64,000 nt of DNA from Psococerastis gibbosa. Taxonomy: Eukaryota > Arthropoda > Insecta > Psocodea > Psocidae. Position 1 is the stretch's first letter. Each line of letters starts with the position of its first letter. This document shows positions 1-12,192 of this stretch, one piece after another. A model generated the notes under the pieces. That model did not search any database. It saw only the letters and a list, made by a program, of their open reading frames with translations, and was not told the origin of the DNA. The stretch lies in contig OZ020488.1 of assembly GCA_963971405.1 (NCBI GenBank), positions 30,337,089 through 30,401,088 of the forward strand, in the 5' to 3' direction. The translations under genes were made by a program, and so were the position numbers.

Positions 1-780
1 GTTCTTGACGTAAACCTACACCGGCCACAAGCGATAATGGACAAGCTAAGACAAGCTTACCATCGACGCAATGAAACAGGCGAAAGCATGACTCAACCTC
101 AATTACAGTAAAAAAAAAATCGTTTAATTTCATTTGATAATTATGACTCGCTAAGTTTACACTCACTAGGTAGTTAGTATCATACCTGTTGCACATACGA
201 TACAATAGGACACCGACAGTTTAAATTAACTAAATGTTTTAACACCAAGGCAAGGAGATACAATGTAAATAGTACAGTGAGTGTTGCATTACGTACAATA
301 TACAGTATAATCCTAGCCAAAAGCCAAAAGGCGCAGTGCACACCCAAGAACAACCGAAGGTACCGACCGATTGCAACTAAATTATAAGGCAAGGCAGCCC
401 AGAAGGAACGGGGTCAGGCTGTGGTAGGTTCTATGGGGGCCGAGGGAGAGCGAAAAGGGGGGGGGAGTCAAGTTCTATACACCCTGGACCCCGGTGCTTC
501 CTAATTTCAGCGCTCTTTCGCAGAGCCCAAAAGAGCGTGAAGACTGGAATGGCCTTCACTGGAGAATTGAAGGTTCTGCCCTACTGTAGCCATTTAGCTA
601 TCACCCGCCTATTGAGTTAATGAATACTGTTACCCGCAGGCTACGCTATATTTTCTAGGCCACACAAGCGGAGGGAGGGGGGGGGGGTGGAGGGAATTAA
701 ACTTTTCGCTTTCATAAGACTTCTAAACTCTCACTATACGGTCTCTACCTCAGATAATAAGGTCAATTGAGGATAATAAT
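1..780. other. Intergenic or intronic, nothing assigned
   Basis: Simple AT-rich sequence with two purine-rich, G-rich stretches (about 430-470 and 668-690). No supported exon, RNA gene or complete element was found. Confidence 0.5.
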
Positions 781-804
781 TAAAATAATAACTATTGCTT
801 TTTT

Positions 805-1630
805 GCTTTCCAATTTATACGTAGTATAAGGAAAGCTTTGAGACGGTCGAAATTTTCGATTCCGAGATTTCAACGGATTTACACGTTTTAAGGTCCCAGG
901 AACCCAAAAAATGGTTTTTACGAAATGTCTGTCTGTCCGTCTGTCTGTCTGTCGTTCCGTCTGTCTGTCTGTCTGTCTGTCTGCCTGTCTGTCGTTCTGT
1001 CTGTCTGTGCGTCGATTTCCGGGCAAGCTACTCGGTCGATTATGATGAAATTTGGCATGTAGGTTCACAAAAATCATACCTCGGGACAATTTTTTTTTTA
1101 TTTGGGGCCAACTCAATTTGGGGGGGGGGGTTTATTCTAAAAAAACTCAAAAAAACATTATTTCCCAAAACCGGCTCCAACGATTTCTTTTAAATTCACA
1201 TATATTGTAGTAGTTATTAATGTTGATAAAATGCGGGGGGTCACTTGCCCCTTGATAGTTTGCTTCTGGGGGTAAAAAAATAAAAATAACCAAATTTTCA
1301 TGAAAAATGAATAAAAAATAATTTTTCTGCGAAACCTTTCTATCGATGATTTCTACTTTCAGGTATGTTTTAGGTGTTAAATTGAGCAACGAAACTGGAC
1401 AGGTTGCTTTCCCAGAAAATTATTTGGTTTTGTACAAAAAATGTTTTTTTTTTTAAATGATAGAAAATTCACGCTCAAATGCATTGCGTGCCCTGCCAGT
1501 ATTGCTGTGTGGTAATGTGTTGGTCTGACCTATCTAGAATTTACCTCACCTCCAGTGACGTCAGGTGGACAACCCCCCCCCCCCCCCCCCGAGGTTTTCT
1601 CTATCTACTAATTTTGATAAATTGGAAAGC
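805..1630 (+). mobile_element. GCTTTCC-ended dispersed element, copy 1
   Basis: It starts GCTTTCCAATTTATACG and ends ATAAATTGGAAAGC, short inverted termini. The interior has a subterminal AGGAAAGCTTT, a (GTCT)n tract, TCGATTTCCGGGCAAGCTAC and poly-G/poly-C runs. No ORF spans it. Some ten copies or fragments occur in the window on both strands. Confidence 0.75.
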
Positions 1631-1855
1631 ATGTTCCAGTAAACTCGGACCGGTTGTTTTAGATTAAATACACACATACAGTACATACAAATATTACGGT
1701 CCCGGGCCAGCCAGACCCGGATCAACAGTGTCACAAATTTAATGGGACACTGAGATTTGGCCCAAAACTCACATTTTAAAAATATTTTCCAGGTTCGGGG
1801 GTGTGACAACCCCTCTGACTAAATCCGCGCCTGGGATCAGAGCAATGAGCCATTA

Positions 1856-2246
1856 GGCGGGGATTCCACCGACCGGCTATGGCTAAATACAAAAACGGTG
1901 ACGTGGTAGCAGACATTCAAGACTTAGGCGGGGTTTCCACCGACCTCGCATTGCAGAATGCAAATGACATTGACGGAAATTAGAATTTTTCTTTTTATAG
2001 AAATCTATTAAAATGTTTGTACTTAACGTATCCCATGACGCCATTTTTTAATTTTTGTTTGTTTGTGATTTTACTGTATGATCATTGATCAATTTTAACT
2101 ATGGCATAGAGGAAAACAAACATTTCCGTCAATGTCATTTGCATTCTGCAATGCGAGGTCGGTGGAAACCCCGCCTAAGTCTTGAATGTCTGCTACCACG
2201 TCACCGTTCTTGTATTTAGCCCTAGCCGGTCGGTGGAATCCCCGCC
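1856..2246. mobile_element. Harbinger-like foldback MITE, copy 1
   Basis: The inverted ends GGCGGGGATTCCACCGACCG and CGGTCGGTGGAATCCCCGCC flank an inner inverted repeat (GACGTGGTAGCAGACATTC and its complement). The borders are TTA and TAA, the target type of PIF/Harbinger. No coding capacity. Confidence 0.82.
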
Positions 2247-2249
2247 TAA

Positions 2250-3457
2250 GCCATTTATTACTAATTTAGGAAAAAAAATTCTAAAGTAAGACAAAAGTAG
2301 CTCCCCATTAATTAATATAAAAGGAGGGATCTGTTTTGCTTATATTGTATATGTAAATTATAAATTATTATTATTAATAATTATTCATTATTCTCAGTTA
2401 ATTCTATTATTCCATTATTATTGTTATGATTTACAAATTGTTGTTATGCCTAAACAGGTGTTGAAAAATTGATAATGACTGTTATTCAATCCTCTTCTAG
2501 GTAGGCCTCTTTCTTCTTTTATATTTTAATTGTCTATAATATATTGTAATTGTATTTATGTAACAATATAATATATCTCTTCTAGATTGAATCGTACAAC
2601 GTCATACTGAATTATTACATATGTACCTATACCAATAATGACGTACAGTAAAAACGTCCACTGAATAGATACATATTGTATAAGTCAATCTCAATGCAGC
2701 CCTGCTTAAATAATAAGACTACATACAATTAAATTTAACGTAGGCTTTTGCCGCCATGAGACTTACTAGAAGATAGGCCTACAGTACTGATACTGAATCA
2801 TAGCTCACAGGGCCTGCAGGCAGGTGAGCTTAGGGATTGATAAAGTAAAAGAGCTACTTTACCTCAAAACAGAGTATAAAATGCACCCTCGAAAGCGTGG
2901 AGCTTGAAACTTGAACACTACGAAGGGTAGGTAATCACTATGGCAACACGAACAAACACTGGTAAACACGCTCGTAATCCAACCAACAGGATTCAACCTC
3001 CCCTCCTGGAAGCGCGTGTCGGACTGGCGACAGTCTGAAAACCCAACACTTGCAGCGCTCTCAGCGCCTGCTACAGGCATTGCGTCGAGTCAGGTACAGT
3101 ATAATGGTGTACCGAGTACAGTCTACAGTATGCTGTATAAGTTACTGTACTTATCTTACAATCTTTTGAATTCAATTTTATCATTATGCCGATGACTTCA
3201 ATTATTATTTTAATTTTTCTACGCCAACTTATCTGAGTGAAATACATACAGTATAACAGTAATTATTATTGTAGCGAACTCATATTTCTACAACGATTTT
3301 ATATTTTTATTCCATTGAATTATTATCCATAATTTATTTTAGTAAGCGTGTGAGACATCTTTTTAGCTGGATCCAAGATCATAATTTTGAAACAAGTTGC
3401 ATAATCATGAAACTGCAGGAAATTACAAATAGTGGAAGTAGTAAGATTTGGGTTGGA
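2250..3457. other. Non-coding, with a GC-richer island at 2860-3085
   Basis: Mostly AT-rich. The 2860-3085 segment is richer in GC and CpG, with an unbroken minus frame (MPVAGAESAASVGFSDCRQS...) but no convincing splice sites or domain. It may be a promoter, an exon of unknown kind, or a repeat. Confidence 0.35.
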
Positions 3458-3465
3458 TTGCCAAT

Positions 3466-3796
3466 CAGTGCCAAGTTTGCTATGGGGCCAGAAGGGCCAG
3501 AAGGCCATGGCCTCCACAAAAAAGGGGCCCCCCACAAAAAGCCGACAATTACAAAATCGCAATAGATTAAAAAAACTAAAGCAAATAAGTAAACTTGTCG
3601 AAATATTTGGCGGGAAATTGGAACTTGCCGTGGCGTTAATGATTAATCCCCTTACTCTATTCTATTTTGCATCCTGAGTCTCTATTATATAAATGATAGT
3701 GGAATATTCATGTAAGGATATAAGACTTTTCTGCCCGAGAAAGGGTCCCTACACCATTTCGGCCTAGGGGCCCCCACATGGCCAAATGCGGCACTG
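3466..3796. mobile_element. hAT-like nonautonomous element
   Basis: The ends CAGTGCCAAGTTTGC and GCGGCACTG are inverted, and the flanking octamer TTGCCAAT is perfectly duplicated (3458-3465, 3797-3804). The interior carries GGGGCC-rich segments near both ends and no long ORF of its own. Confidence 0.88.
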
Positions 3797-4447
3797 TTGC
3801 CAATAATCACATATATTGGATTGTAGTATTTTAGCGAGGCCAGAATGATCTAGTTGGTAGAGAACGGGTCATGGAGGTCGAGGATTGTAACTTGATGTAA
3901 AAGGAAACCTTTTTCGCCGGCCCTTGGTCAACCCAACCCTAATGTGAGACTTACCACCACCAGCAGTAGGGGGAAAACACGGCTGGTGGTCATGAAGCTG
4001 ACCACAAAATTCCAATTAGAGCAGTCGTCAAGAGGAACGATCCTCTATCAGTGCTCATTGGCTCGGCAAGCGAGGGCTTTTTTTTCACTCAATCCTAATG
4101 GGTACCTAAGATAATTTCAATAACCGGCAGGGGAAAACGTGGTTGCCGGACATGTTACGGATCACAACATCCCAAATAGTCAAAGTGGCCAAGAAAGGAT
4201 CTTCAGCCTAGAGACACAAAGAGTTGTCGTGCCCGGCGTTTTTTTTTCCGGTTACTGTAGGTAATTTTGTAAAAAGTTATGTATATAAAATTCTAAAACT
4301 GTACGTCTGTATCTGGGTAAAGTTAATAATTCCAGGAGTAGTCGCTTACACAGCACTTGTATTTTGCAATGCTGATTGCAAAATCAAAGCCGAAGATAGT
4401 AAAGTAAAAACCCGGCTTTTGAAAAAGGCAAATGACCACGCACTTAC

Positions 4448-4783
4448 CTCCATTAAGAGCCTTTCTGGTTTTGACAGTCGCTGACAACTCCTTTGATGGC
4501 ACCAGGGAAGCCTTTCGCCGATCCTTTTGGGGAGACGCATCTCCCTTAAGCCTCAGCCGATTTCCCCCCTTTACTTTGTGGGGCTTGTTCTTGTCACTAT
4601 AAGGAAGGACATCGTTTAGCCGGCCAGACTGTTTGTTGGAATCTTTCGCCCACACAGAGTGTCCCTGACTTTTCCATTGGTCAAACCTCCTACTTCGTTG
4701 TTGGCTTCGGTCACAGTTTGATTGTGGTGAACTTTCATTCTGGGGACAAGGCGATGAAGGACATCCTATCTTTGGTTTCGAAT
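4448..4783 (-). CDS. Basic, low-complexity coding exon
   Basis: This exon is 336 nt, with acceptor ATTTTTCCAG|ATT and donor AATGGAG|GTAAGT, phase 1 in and out. It encodes a Ser/Gln/Lys/Arg-rich segment (SKPKIGCPSSPCPQNESS, RSRRFDQWKSQGHSVWAKDS, KGDASPQKDRRKASLVPSKE, LSATVKTRKALNG). No domain is recognised. The phase fits both the 19-nt microexon and the alternative first exon near 9.6 kb. The coding sequence must continue past the left side, where I could not identify the next exon. Confidence 0.6.
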
Positions 4784-5577
4784 CTGGAAAAATAAAAAAA
4801 TAAACGGTATCTAATAATTTTTCTCTTTACATTATAAGTTCCTTATATATTTTTTATTTATATATTCTGTAAATCCATATTAGGTCAATGTACACTAGGT
4901 AATTAACTGCCTACGTACGAATACTACAAGGTATAGTATACTATATATATACGATTACCACGACCACCGTATCCAGGGCTCGAGTCCCTTTTTCGAGTTA
5001 ATTTTTATATGCCAGCAGAAAAGTTCAAATACGTACACGTGGGATTAAAATGCTTAGCCTTTTCGGGGATGATGGGCCACTCATCACTCACCACCGAAAA
5101 ATGAATTATTGTATTTTGGCTCCTCTGTAGTGGGACTACATCTGTCCCATGCTCAAACCATAGTATAGAAGGGTAAAGCTTCATGGTTTAAAATTTTACC
5201 GGGCAATGCATTTGAGTTCTGCCATTTTCATTGAAATGTATTTTTTGTATTCATAAAAAATTATATTTGACCCTCAAAGGGTTAAAGACCAGCTATGTAT
5301 ATATCGCAAACTCCATTTGCAAAATGTCCTGAGGTCCCCCGACCTCCCCCCTTTTTTCAAAATAATCTATTTGTGGGCAAATTGCTTGCGCCCTCATCGT
5401 CTGAAATCCTGAATTCAAACCGATTAAAATTTGACGAAACGTTCAGTGCCCCCTTTTAAAATCCTGCTTGGCTGCGGTTCTGACCACGACGAAGAAACCC
5501 GATTATGTGAACGTTCCATAATTAACAACATACTTTTCACATAAGGATGAGTTAACCCAACCAAGTGACTTGAAGTA

Positions 5578-5928
5578 AGGCTGGTCAATATTCCGTCATT
5601 TGTGATTAAAAAAGTTGAGATTTTTGTTATTAGGACATGTAGCGTAGTGGTACGGACTCTGACTTCCACCCGAAAGGTTGTTGGTTCGAGTCCCACACTG
5701 GCTACATTTTCTGGCCATAATTTGGAGGGCATGTAAAGCAGGCGGTCCCGGGCCTTCCTAGTTGAGTGTAAGAGAGGGCTTTATAGCCCTAACTCCGCTA
5801 GGTTGGCTTAGTAATAGAATTTATTTATTTTATTTCTTATGTAGATAAGTTAAGTATCTACATAACAGTTTCCTTAAAACAAAAATCTCAACTTTTTTAA
5901 TAAGAAATGACGGAATATTGACCAGTGG
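5578..5928. repeat. Inverted repeat with a SINE in its loop
   Basis: GGTCAATATTCCGTCATTTG (5582 region) and GAAATGACGGAATATTGACC (5906 region), plus AAAAAAGTTGAGATTTTTGTT and its complement, pair. The loop is filled by the tRNA-derived SINE 5632-5830. Confidence 0.8.
5632..5830 (+). mobile_element. tRNA-derived SINE
   Basis: The head GGACATGTAGCGTAGTGG (A-box-like) and GGTTCGAGTCCC (perfect B box) are followed by a body ending CTAGGTTGGCTTAGTAATAG and an AT-rich TTTATTTATTTTAT tail. It sits in the loop of an older inverted repeat (arms 5578-5627 and 5878-5928). Confidence 0.85.
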
Positions 5929-5990
5929 AATACACCTCCTAATTATACGGTAGTGCATTATACGCAGGAGCCTGGAGATTTCACATCTCG

Positions 5991-6220
5991 TTGCTGACTA
6001 TGCAAAACCACAACATTTTTTTTCGAAATGGGGATTATCCATTGATTTGCTAAAAAAATTTAAAGTCAGCATCGTCTGATATGTTAAACATAACAACAAA
6101 TTGTTTTTTAACACAACAGAAAGTTAAAACCATTACCCCGAATCAGAAGGCACAATGCACATTCCTCTCTCCTCCTAAAGTAGAGGAAAGTCAGTTACGC
6201 GGTTTTGCATAGTCAGCGAC
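5991..6220. repeat. Inverted-repeat-bounded segment
   Basis: GTTGCTGACTATGCAAAACC at the left and GGTTTTGCATAGTCAGCGAC at the right are inverted. About 190 bp of non-coding sequence lies between. Confidence 0.6.
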
Positions 6221-6224
6221 TATA

Positions 6225-7120
6225 TGGGAAGCTAGAACATCAGTACCATCACGTAAAATGACGGTAAGGAAGTAACGGCATCGCAATGATACGCGAAGAC
6301 CGTTTATCCATGAAACCTGCAGATAAAACACCTATAGCTAAATTTTGCTGTTTCGCTTATCTCTCACGGCTATTCCATTCTATTCCAGGTTCAAGTTATC
6401 TCAAATAATGGTAACTTGAAGTCGGTCGCGTACTAAGATATTATTGTCTTTCCAATCTTCTATGCGCCCAGTGGCGGATCCAGGCGGGGGCGCGGGGCTA
6501 AAAGGTTTATCTGAAATACAGTGTATGTACTATGGGAAATATTTCACACCTGTAATGAATGAATGAATAAAAACGGTGAAAATTAAACAAAAGGCGAACA
6601 ATAAGACTATAAAGTCTTGTTTTCAAGCTGACCCTAATTTAACTAAATTATCCCCCGGAGGAGGCCTTCGATACCCCTTCACAGAGAGTGGCCACATTTT
6701 GTATTGTATTTTGTGTCATATATTACTACAATATATTATATATATTAGTACAACACCCTAACTATTTTTTTTTTATTCACTAATTAGGATTCGCGATCTT
6801 TAGCGTATTTTATCTTTTTTTATTTTTTATTTTTAAATTGAAACATATAGAACATATAAAAGTGAAAGTGGATAATTACAATTTTTAAAGAATTTGAGAT
6901 AACTGCACCATGGCGCTCCTGAAAGCTGATCTATTTTTTTAGTCCAATCAGTACAACGGTAGCATGCTTAGTTCCTGAATGAAATAATGGATTTGAAAAT
7001 CAGTTCATAAATGAAAACAGGCTTCTTAACTTCACGTATGTTTATCTCCAAATTCGTTTGACCGCAGTTATACGAGCTTTTGCTTCAATTACCTTACGAT
7101 AAGAAATATTAACCACTGTT
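6225..7120. other. Non-coding; isolated hAT-like end
   Basis: CAGTGGCGGATCCAGG at 6475 looks like a hAT terminus without a matching right end nearby. The rest is AT-rich, with no supported feature. Confidence 0.4.
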
Positions 7121-7126
7121 TGATAA

Positions 7127-7505
7127 GGCGGGCATTCCACCGACCGGCTAGGGCTATTTACAAAAACGGTGACGTGGTAGCAGACATTCAAGACTTAGGC
7201 GGGGTTTCCACCGACCTCGCAGAATGCAAATGACATTGACGGAAATTTGAATTTTTCTTTTTATAGAAATCTATTAAAATGTTTGTACTTAACATATCCC
7301 ATGACGCCATTTTTTAATTTTAGTTTGTTTGTTTGTGATTTTACTGTATGATCATTGATCAATTTTAACTATGGCATAGAGGAAAATAAACATTTCCGTC
7401 AATTCTGCAATGCGAGGTCGGTGGAAACGCCACCTAAGTCTTGAATGTCTGCTACCACGTCACCGATTTTGTAAATAGCCCTAGCCGGTCGGTGGAATGG
7501 GCGCC
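7127..7505. mobile_element. Harbinger-like foldback MITE, copy 2
   Basis: Same family as the element near 1.9 kb, flanked by TAA on both sides (7124-7126 and 7506-7508). The arms read GGCGGGCATTCCACCGACCG and its near complement. A short deletion removes GCATT near the inner arms. Confidence 0.85.
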
Positions 7506-7570
7506 TAAGTTGCTGATCGCACGAGTATAATCCGTAACCATGTTGCAAACTCAATAAATATATATATATA

Positions 7571-7640
7571 AATATTGGTTCACAATCGACACTAAGAGAA
7601 CGTGCGGATGTTCTCTTAGTGTCGATTGTGAACCAATATT
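7571..7640. repeat. Perfect 31-bp inverted repeat (hairpin)
   Basis: The arm 7571-7601 (AATATTGGTTCACAATCGAC...) is perfectly complementary to 7610-7640, with an 8-nt loop GTGCGGAT. It immediately follows a (TA)n stretch. Confidence 0.95.
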
Positions 7641-7929
7641 TTCATTTTTATTCTTTTAGCCTACATTAATTCAGTTATTGCACAATTATTCTCTATTAAC
7701 GTTTACGTTTTTTATATATTTATTTATTTATTACTTGTACTAGTTTTCACTTGTACTAATTTTTCACTTGTACTTTTAAAGGGGGGCCCAGCACGGGACT
7801 TTTCCTTTGGGCCCCTCCTCCATTTCTTTTTGTAATATTGTAAATGTTGTTTTGATTTGATTTAATAAATTTGATTTGATTTGATTTGAAATATAAATGG
7901 GCCTAAATAAATAATCATTTAACAGCAAA

Positions 7930-8165
7930 GGCTTTCACGGCCGGAGTCGATTGAAGAACCAGTAGAATCCTGGCTGATGGGACGTGGTCGAAATAAAAGC
8001 GAACTTACAAACGTTTAGTTGCTGCTGAATCTCCAATATACAATAATAGAAGTCTATGCAGTTCCACTGAAGATGTCGACCGCAGATGTTGACGAAACGT
8101 TTGGAAGTTCGCTTTCATTTCGACCACGGCCCATCAGCCCGGATTCTACTGGTTCTTCAAATAAT
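7930..8165. mobile_element. Foldback repeat with a CTGAAGATG...GACGAAAC core
   Basis: The arms 7951-8015 (TTGAAGAACCAGTAGAATCC, GATGGGACGTGGTCGAAAT) and 8100-8160 are complementary. Next to the right arm lies CTGAAGATGTC...GACGAAACGTTTGG (8067-8102), reminiscent of a hammerhead core. A half copy is at 31810-31955. Confidence 0.6.
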
Positions 8166-8947
8166 CATTTATTTGCAAACATACCTAAAAGTCCAATAAA
8201 ATGCAAATCTTTTACAGAATATAATAATAGTAATAATAATAATATAATATGCGTGAATTACAATTTTTGTAATATTCAGTACATTTTAAATTCCTTCATA
8301 TAGGAAGTATGCTGATGTACGTATTAGCCAGAGATTTTCAAAATTCCGGCCATACAACACCCAGACATGGTTAACGGTGAACAGAATGCATATATCAGGG
8401 AATGGATAATGATATAGCAAATACTTGATGTGTATAGCAACAAAAGAGAAGATATTTTTATCCGAGATCAAAGTGAAAGGACATCATATTTTATGAAAAT
8501 TCTATTTTTGAGAACCAGAAATTGTGATTTATTCTTCTTTTCCTTAAAATCTTTTGAATCCCTTTTACGATACGCTATTGAGCTTGCTTGGGATATTTTT
8601 ATCGGAATTTCCATCAGTGATTTCATCTACATCCCTATGCCCATTACTGTATTCAGATGAATGGCCTACGCATTGAAATATTGAATGCAACGAAAACATT
8701 ACGTATATAGACCGACAGTACTTTGTTTTATGATAAACTAGCGGCCCCTGTACCCCTGTATTTATGTCGTGTCCGTAATTTCAATTTTCCCCGTTCCCCG
8801 TTGACCACGCTATATTTTTTTTAGGCAATAGGCATACAATAGGTACCGTAATTCCCCACGTCCTCTTCCTCCTTAGTTAATTGTATGCTATGACACAAGG
8901 AATAAGGGATTCCTAAAATTGCGAGATTTTGGCTATTACTTTTTTTT

Positions 8948-9117
8948 AAGGTCAATCGCGTACAAACAATTCAATGAATGTATCCGATTAACTTCTCCAA
9001 TCGCCTCACTAAGTAACGTAATAAGTAGGCTACTTAATTGTGTTGAGTCGCGACACGTCTCCGACCGCAGGTGTGTAGATACTCACACAAGTACAAGTAC
9101 GCTACCACCTTGACACC
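8948..9117 (+). repeat. Short dispersed repeat
   Basis: AAACAATTCAATGAATGTATCCGATT-like sequence, CGACACGTCTCCGACCGCAG and ACAAGTACGCTACCACCTTG recur at 62140-62303 and, in part, at 43395-43500 and 14495-14560. Probably a SINE; the RNA origin is not recognised. Confidence 0.6.
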
Positions 9118-9121
9118 GAAT

Positions 9122-9343
9122 AAATAAATAAATAAATAATGACTTTCTTTGTTTTATTACTAAGCCAACCTAGCGGAGTTAGGGCTATAAAGCCCTCACT
9201 TACACTCAACTAGGATGAACCGGGACCGCATCCTTCGCATGCCCTCCGAAGCATGGCCAGAAAATGTAGCATGTGTGGGACTCGAACCAACAACCTTGCG
9301 GGTGAAAGTCAGAGTACTTACCACTAGTCTACATGTCCTGACC
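9122..9343 (-). mobile_element. tRNA-derived SINE
   Basis: A reverse-complement copy of the family at 5632. The tail (AATAAATA)n is at the left, then CTAAGCCAACCTAGCGGAG, and the B box GGGACTCGAACCAAC is at 9276-9290. It ends just downstream of the putative alternative first exon. Confidence 0.82.
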
Positions 9344-9396
9344 GAGATCCAGCTCTAGTTCCCATTTCGAAGTCAAGTAAAGAAGATTATAATTAC

Positions 9397-9664
9397 CCTT
9401 TTGAAGTTGAGTCGAGGAATGTCGAGACGTCCTCCTGGTCCCCTGTTCTTTTCCAGGCAGCTCCAGCAGCACCCTCCCCAGCTCATCTTCCAGAATTATG
9501 TCTGGAATTACTACTGACGGTGACGAGGCTGATGTTGACAGGGAAATTGTCCAATTACGCGGCTTTCGAAGACTCAGTCGAATTTTCATCGCTTCTTCGT
9601 TTTCGTTGATTACCACCCGGCTCGATGTCCGGACTGGCCTTGGTATTCGCGACACTTTCGACAT
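9397..9664 (-). CDS. Putative alternative first coding exon with an SRIP motif
   Basis: An ATG with A at -3 opens 89 codons, ending at a possible donor (AAAAGG|GTAATT) in phase 1. Two in-frame stops lie just upstream of the ATG, so in this frame it can only be a first coding exon. It starts MSKVSRIPRPVRTSSR, basic and Ser-rich. S-R-I-P matches the SxIP consensus by which proteins bind EB1 at microtubule plus ends. A more acidic part follows (VVIPDIILEDELGRVLLELP). Its exit phase equals that of the microexon, so it could splice to exon 4783-4448 as an alternative start, or it may begin a separate gene. A tRNA-derived SINE lies just downstream. Confidence 0.5.
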
Positions 9665-10261
9665 GTTGCATTAAAGTCACTCCGAAATAATCAAAAACAG
9701 ATTATGCTCTATGTTTATCATTAGTTTGGTGCTATTACCGCACTTGATATTTTAGGTCAATTTGCAACAATGTTGCTAAAACAAAGTATTTTTGAAATTA
9801 CCGAAATTAGAGGATATGGAAAAATTTTCAAAAATTTTTGAAATTGGCAAGTGGTATATGGTGTATATATTTTATTGTGTAGTATATCGATCAATCGATG
9901 ACAGAAAAGTCAGCACTCACCACCCAACAATTTTATTTTCCACTGGGAAGTTTTTATAGCTGAAAGGGATTTATCAGTTTTAAGATAAACGAGAAGAGTG
10001 AAATTTGTTGCCGGAAGGTGAGGAGATATTCTGCTTTTTATTTCGCTTGAGGGGAGTTAAAAAATGTTTCAAGCTTTCCTGTGAGGCTCTGAATATACGA
10101 TATACGTTATATGTAACTAAGGCCACGATAGGATGGTACTTGGAACACTTTTACAAGTTTTCGAATAAACAAATTGTTCCAAGTGCCATGCTGTCGTGGC
10201 CAAAGGTTTAGACTAGAACATTAGTTATATTGCATTATTACTACAATATATATGGTTATAT

Positions 10262-10403
10262 TTAACACTGACATTAAATTAACTTTGATTGAAGAGGTAA
10301 ATTCCTCGTTATAACCGAAATTAGAAGATATAGAAAAAACTGGACGAAAAAACGGGTTCGAATCCCGCCAAGTTCAGTTTTTTCTATACTCTAATTTCGG
10401 TTA
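10262..10403 (+). mobile_element. Deleted copy of the tRNA-like foldback family
   Basis: It begins TTAACACTGACATTAAA and continues with CGTTATAACCGAAATTAGAAG, then AAAAAACTGGACG, GGGTTCGAATCCCGCCAAG and the complementary arm CAGTTTTTTCTATACTCTAA. Most of the tRNA-like head is deleted, but the B box is intact. Confidence 0.6.
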
Positions 10404-10955
10404 GAATATTAGATTCAGTAAACTCGTATAAACATATAACGATGGTCTCACCCTTTCACTAATTCGCTTTATAGCTATGAGGATGATTAATTGAGCACCG
10501 AATCTGCACAAAGTGGTAAATAAATGAATTTAGTGGGAACTGGGACGTTCGCTTTGCAAATGAATAAATTATAAGTTTGAATTTAAATTTATAGAGTAGG
10601 GGTATATGTGCCGGATGGTAAATGGCATATCCCCAGGCAGCCCATCTCTCAGCAAAACGTATGGAGCAGAGTAGGGGGTGGGAAGGGGGGGGGGTACCTG
10701 TAACGGGTAAATAATTCCAATTTGAAGCCGTGATGGGCTGTTCAAGCCCCCAACCCTTATTCTTTCTCATTGTCCCTTTTATTCATAGAATAAATATTTG
10801 CTTTTACTACTGAAAGCGACAAGGACAATTTCACCAAAATTCTGGGATGGCTTTCGAAGAGGCATAGAGCATATTAGGGAACAGTAGCAAAGGCCTACGC
10901 GTTCGAAAATATCATACTCTCGCCACGGTCTTCGTGTGTCTTGGTGTTCTGTATG

Positions 10956-11249
10956 CAGGCGCGGATTTACGAGCCCCCCCCCCCCCCCCCCCATTAGGTT
11001 CAGATTTTACACTAGATAAAACTGTATTTTTAACTACACAACTACAAAATTCATTACCTCTACTACCAATAAACAGATAAAAATCCTAAAAATACTGCTG
11101 TAAGTTTTGAAGTTTTAAAAATTTGGCGCCAATTGAACTAAAGTAACGTAACCTAATTCATTAATTATTTTGGCAATTTTTGCAATTCATTATTTTTTAT
11201 TCGTATTTAATCTTAGCCCCTCCTTGGTCTCATTCTAGATCCGCGCTTG
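10956..11249. mobile_element. hAT-like MITE with poly-C segment
   Basis: The ends CAGGCGCGGATTTA and TAGATCCGCGCTTG are inverted, with a perfect 8-bp duplication TCTGTATG (10948-10955, 11250-11257). A long poly-C run follows the left end. Confidence 0.9.
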
Positions 11250-12192
11250 TCTGTATGTATGCATGTATTCTGTATGAACGTATATGTAGAATGTGTGTCT
11301 CTGTCGCTTGTAGGCTGTCAATTAGAAATTGAGTTTTTATTAGCTAAGATGAAGCTATATATTTTCTACGATTTCACAAAATAATTTATGTACCTTACGT
11401 TTTGCAAATACTTCGGGCCAAAGCTAAAGCTGGGCTATTTTGAAAAAAGTCTATCATAAGCCTAGATGCGTGGTAATAGACTATCCCCTTTCCCTCCCTG
11501 TTGCCCGTTGACGTAAGAAAAATTGAAAAGACGCCCCTGTAAAATTTAAAATTAAAGTTTGCTGGCAATTGATGACCGAAGCATCTGCTCTGCTGAGGTT
11601 GACGCGGCCTTCACAGATGCCTCATAAACAAAAGATGCTCTGATACAAATGTAAAATTTACATTCTTCTGAATGCCAATAAGTTGACAAGGTGAGTTGTT
11701 AGTCAACAAGGAAAACTTCTTAACTGTCATTTGAATTCATCAGCAAATCGTAATTCACAAATTCAGGGACCTCTATTGTATCACCTTTGGTTTCAACATC
11801 ACCATGGGTAGGATACAGATAAAAGAACCAATAATTTGTAGTACTAATTTAAGCTTGTATTGTAGTATACTACTGTATGTGCAGGTACAGATGCGTACCT
11901 ACATTAAGGTATTTATGTAAATGTAATGTACCTAAAGGTTTAATTGGGGTGGCAAACTCTATCTGGATCGAGAAAATGTTTTATTTTTTTCGCCAACCAT
12001 TGGCTTAACTTCTAAGTACCTGTGGCTGTATGGACACATGATTTGTATTTTTTTAAAACACCTTTTTACGATATGAACATGAATTCGTTAATGATTGAAT
12101 TTTCCTCACAAGTTTAGGGTGGCAAAATGCTTGGTTAATTGATAGTTGAAACCGCGCAGAATGCTGTTTTCATGTCTAAATTAATGTCAACT

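Noticed and set aside
5424-5732. 102-codon minus-strand frame containing VASVGLEPTTFRVE
   Set aside because: That peptide is the familiar antisense translation of a tRNA-derived SINE (the GGTTCGAGTCCC B box), not a protein.
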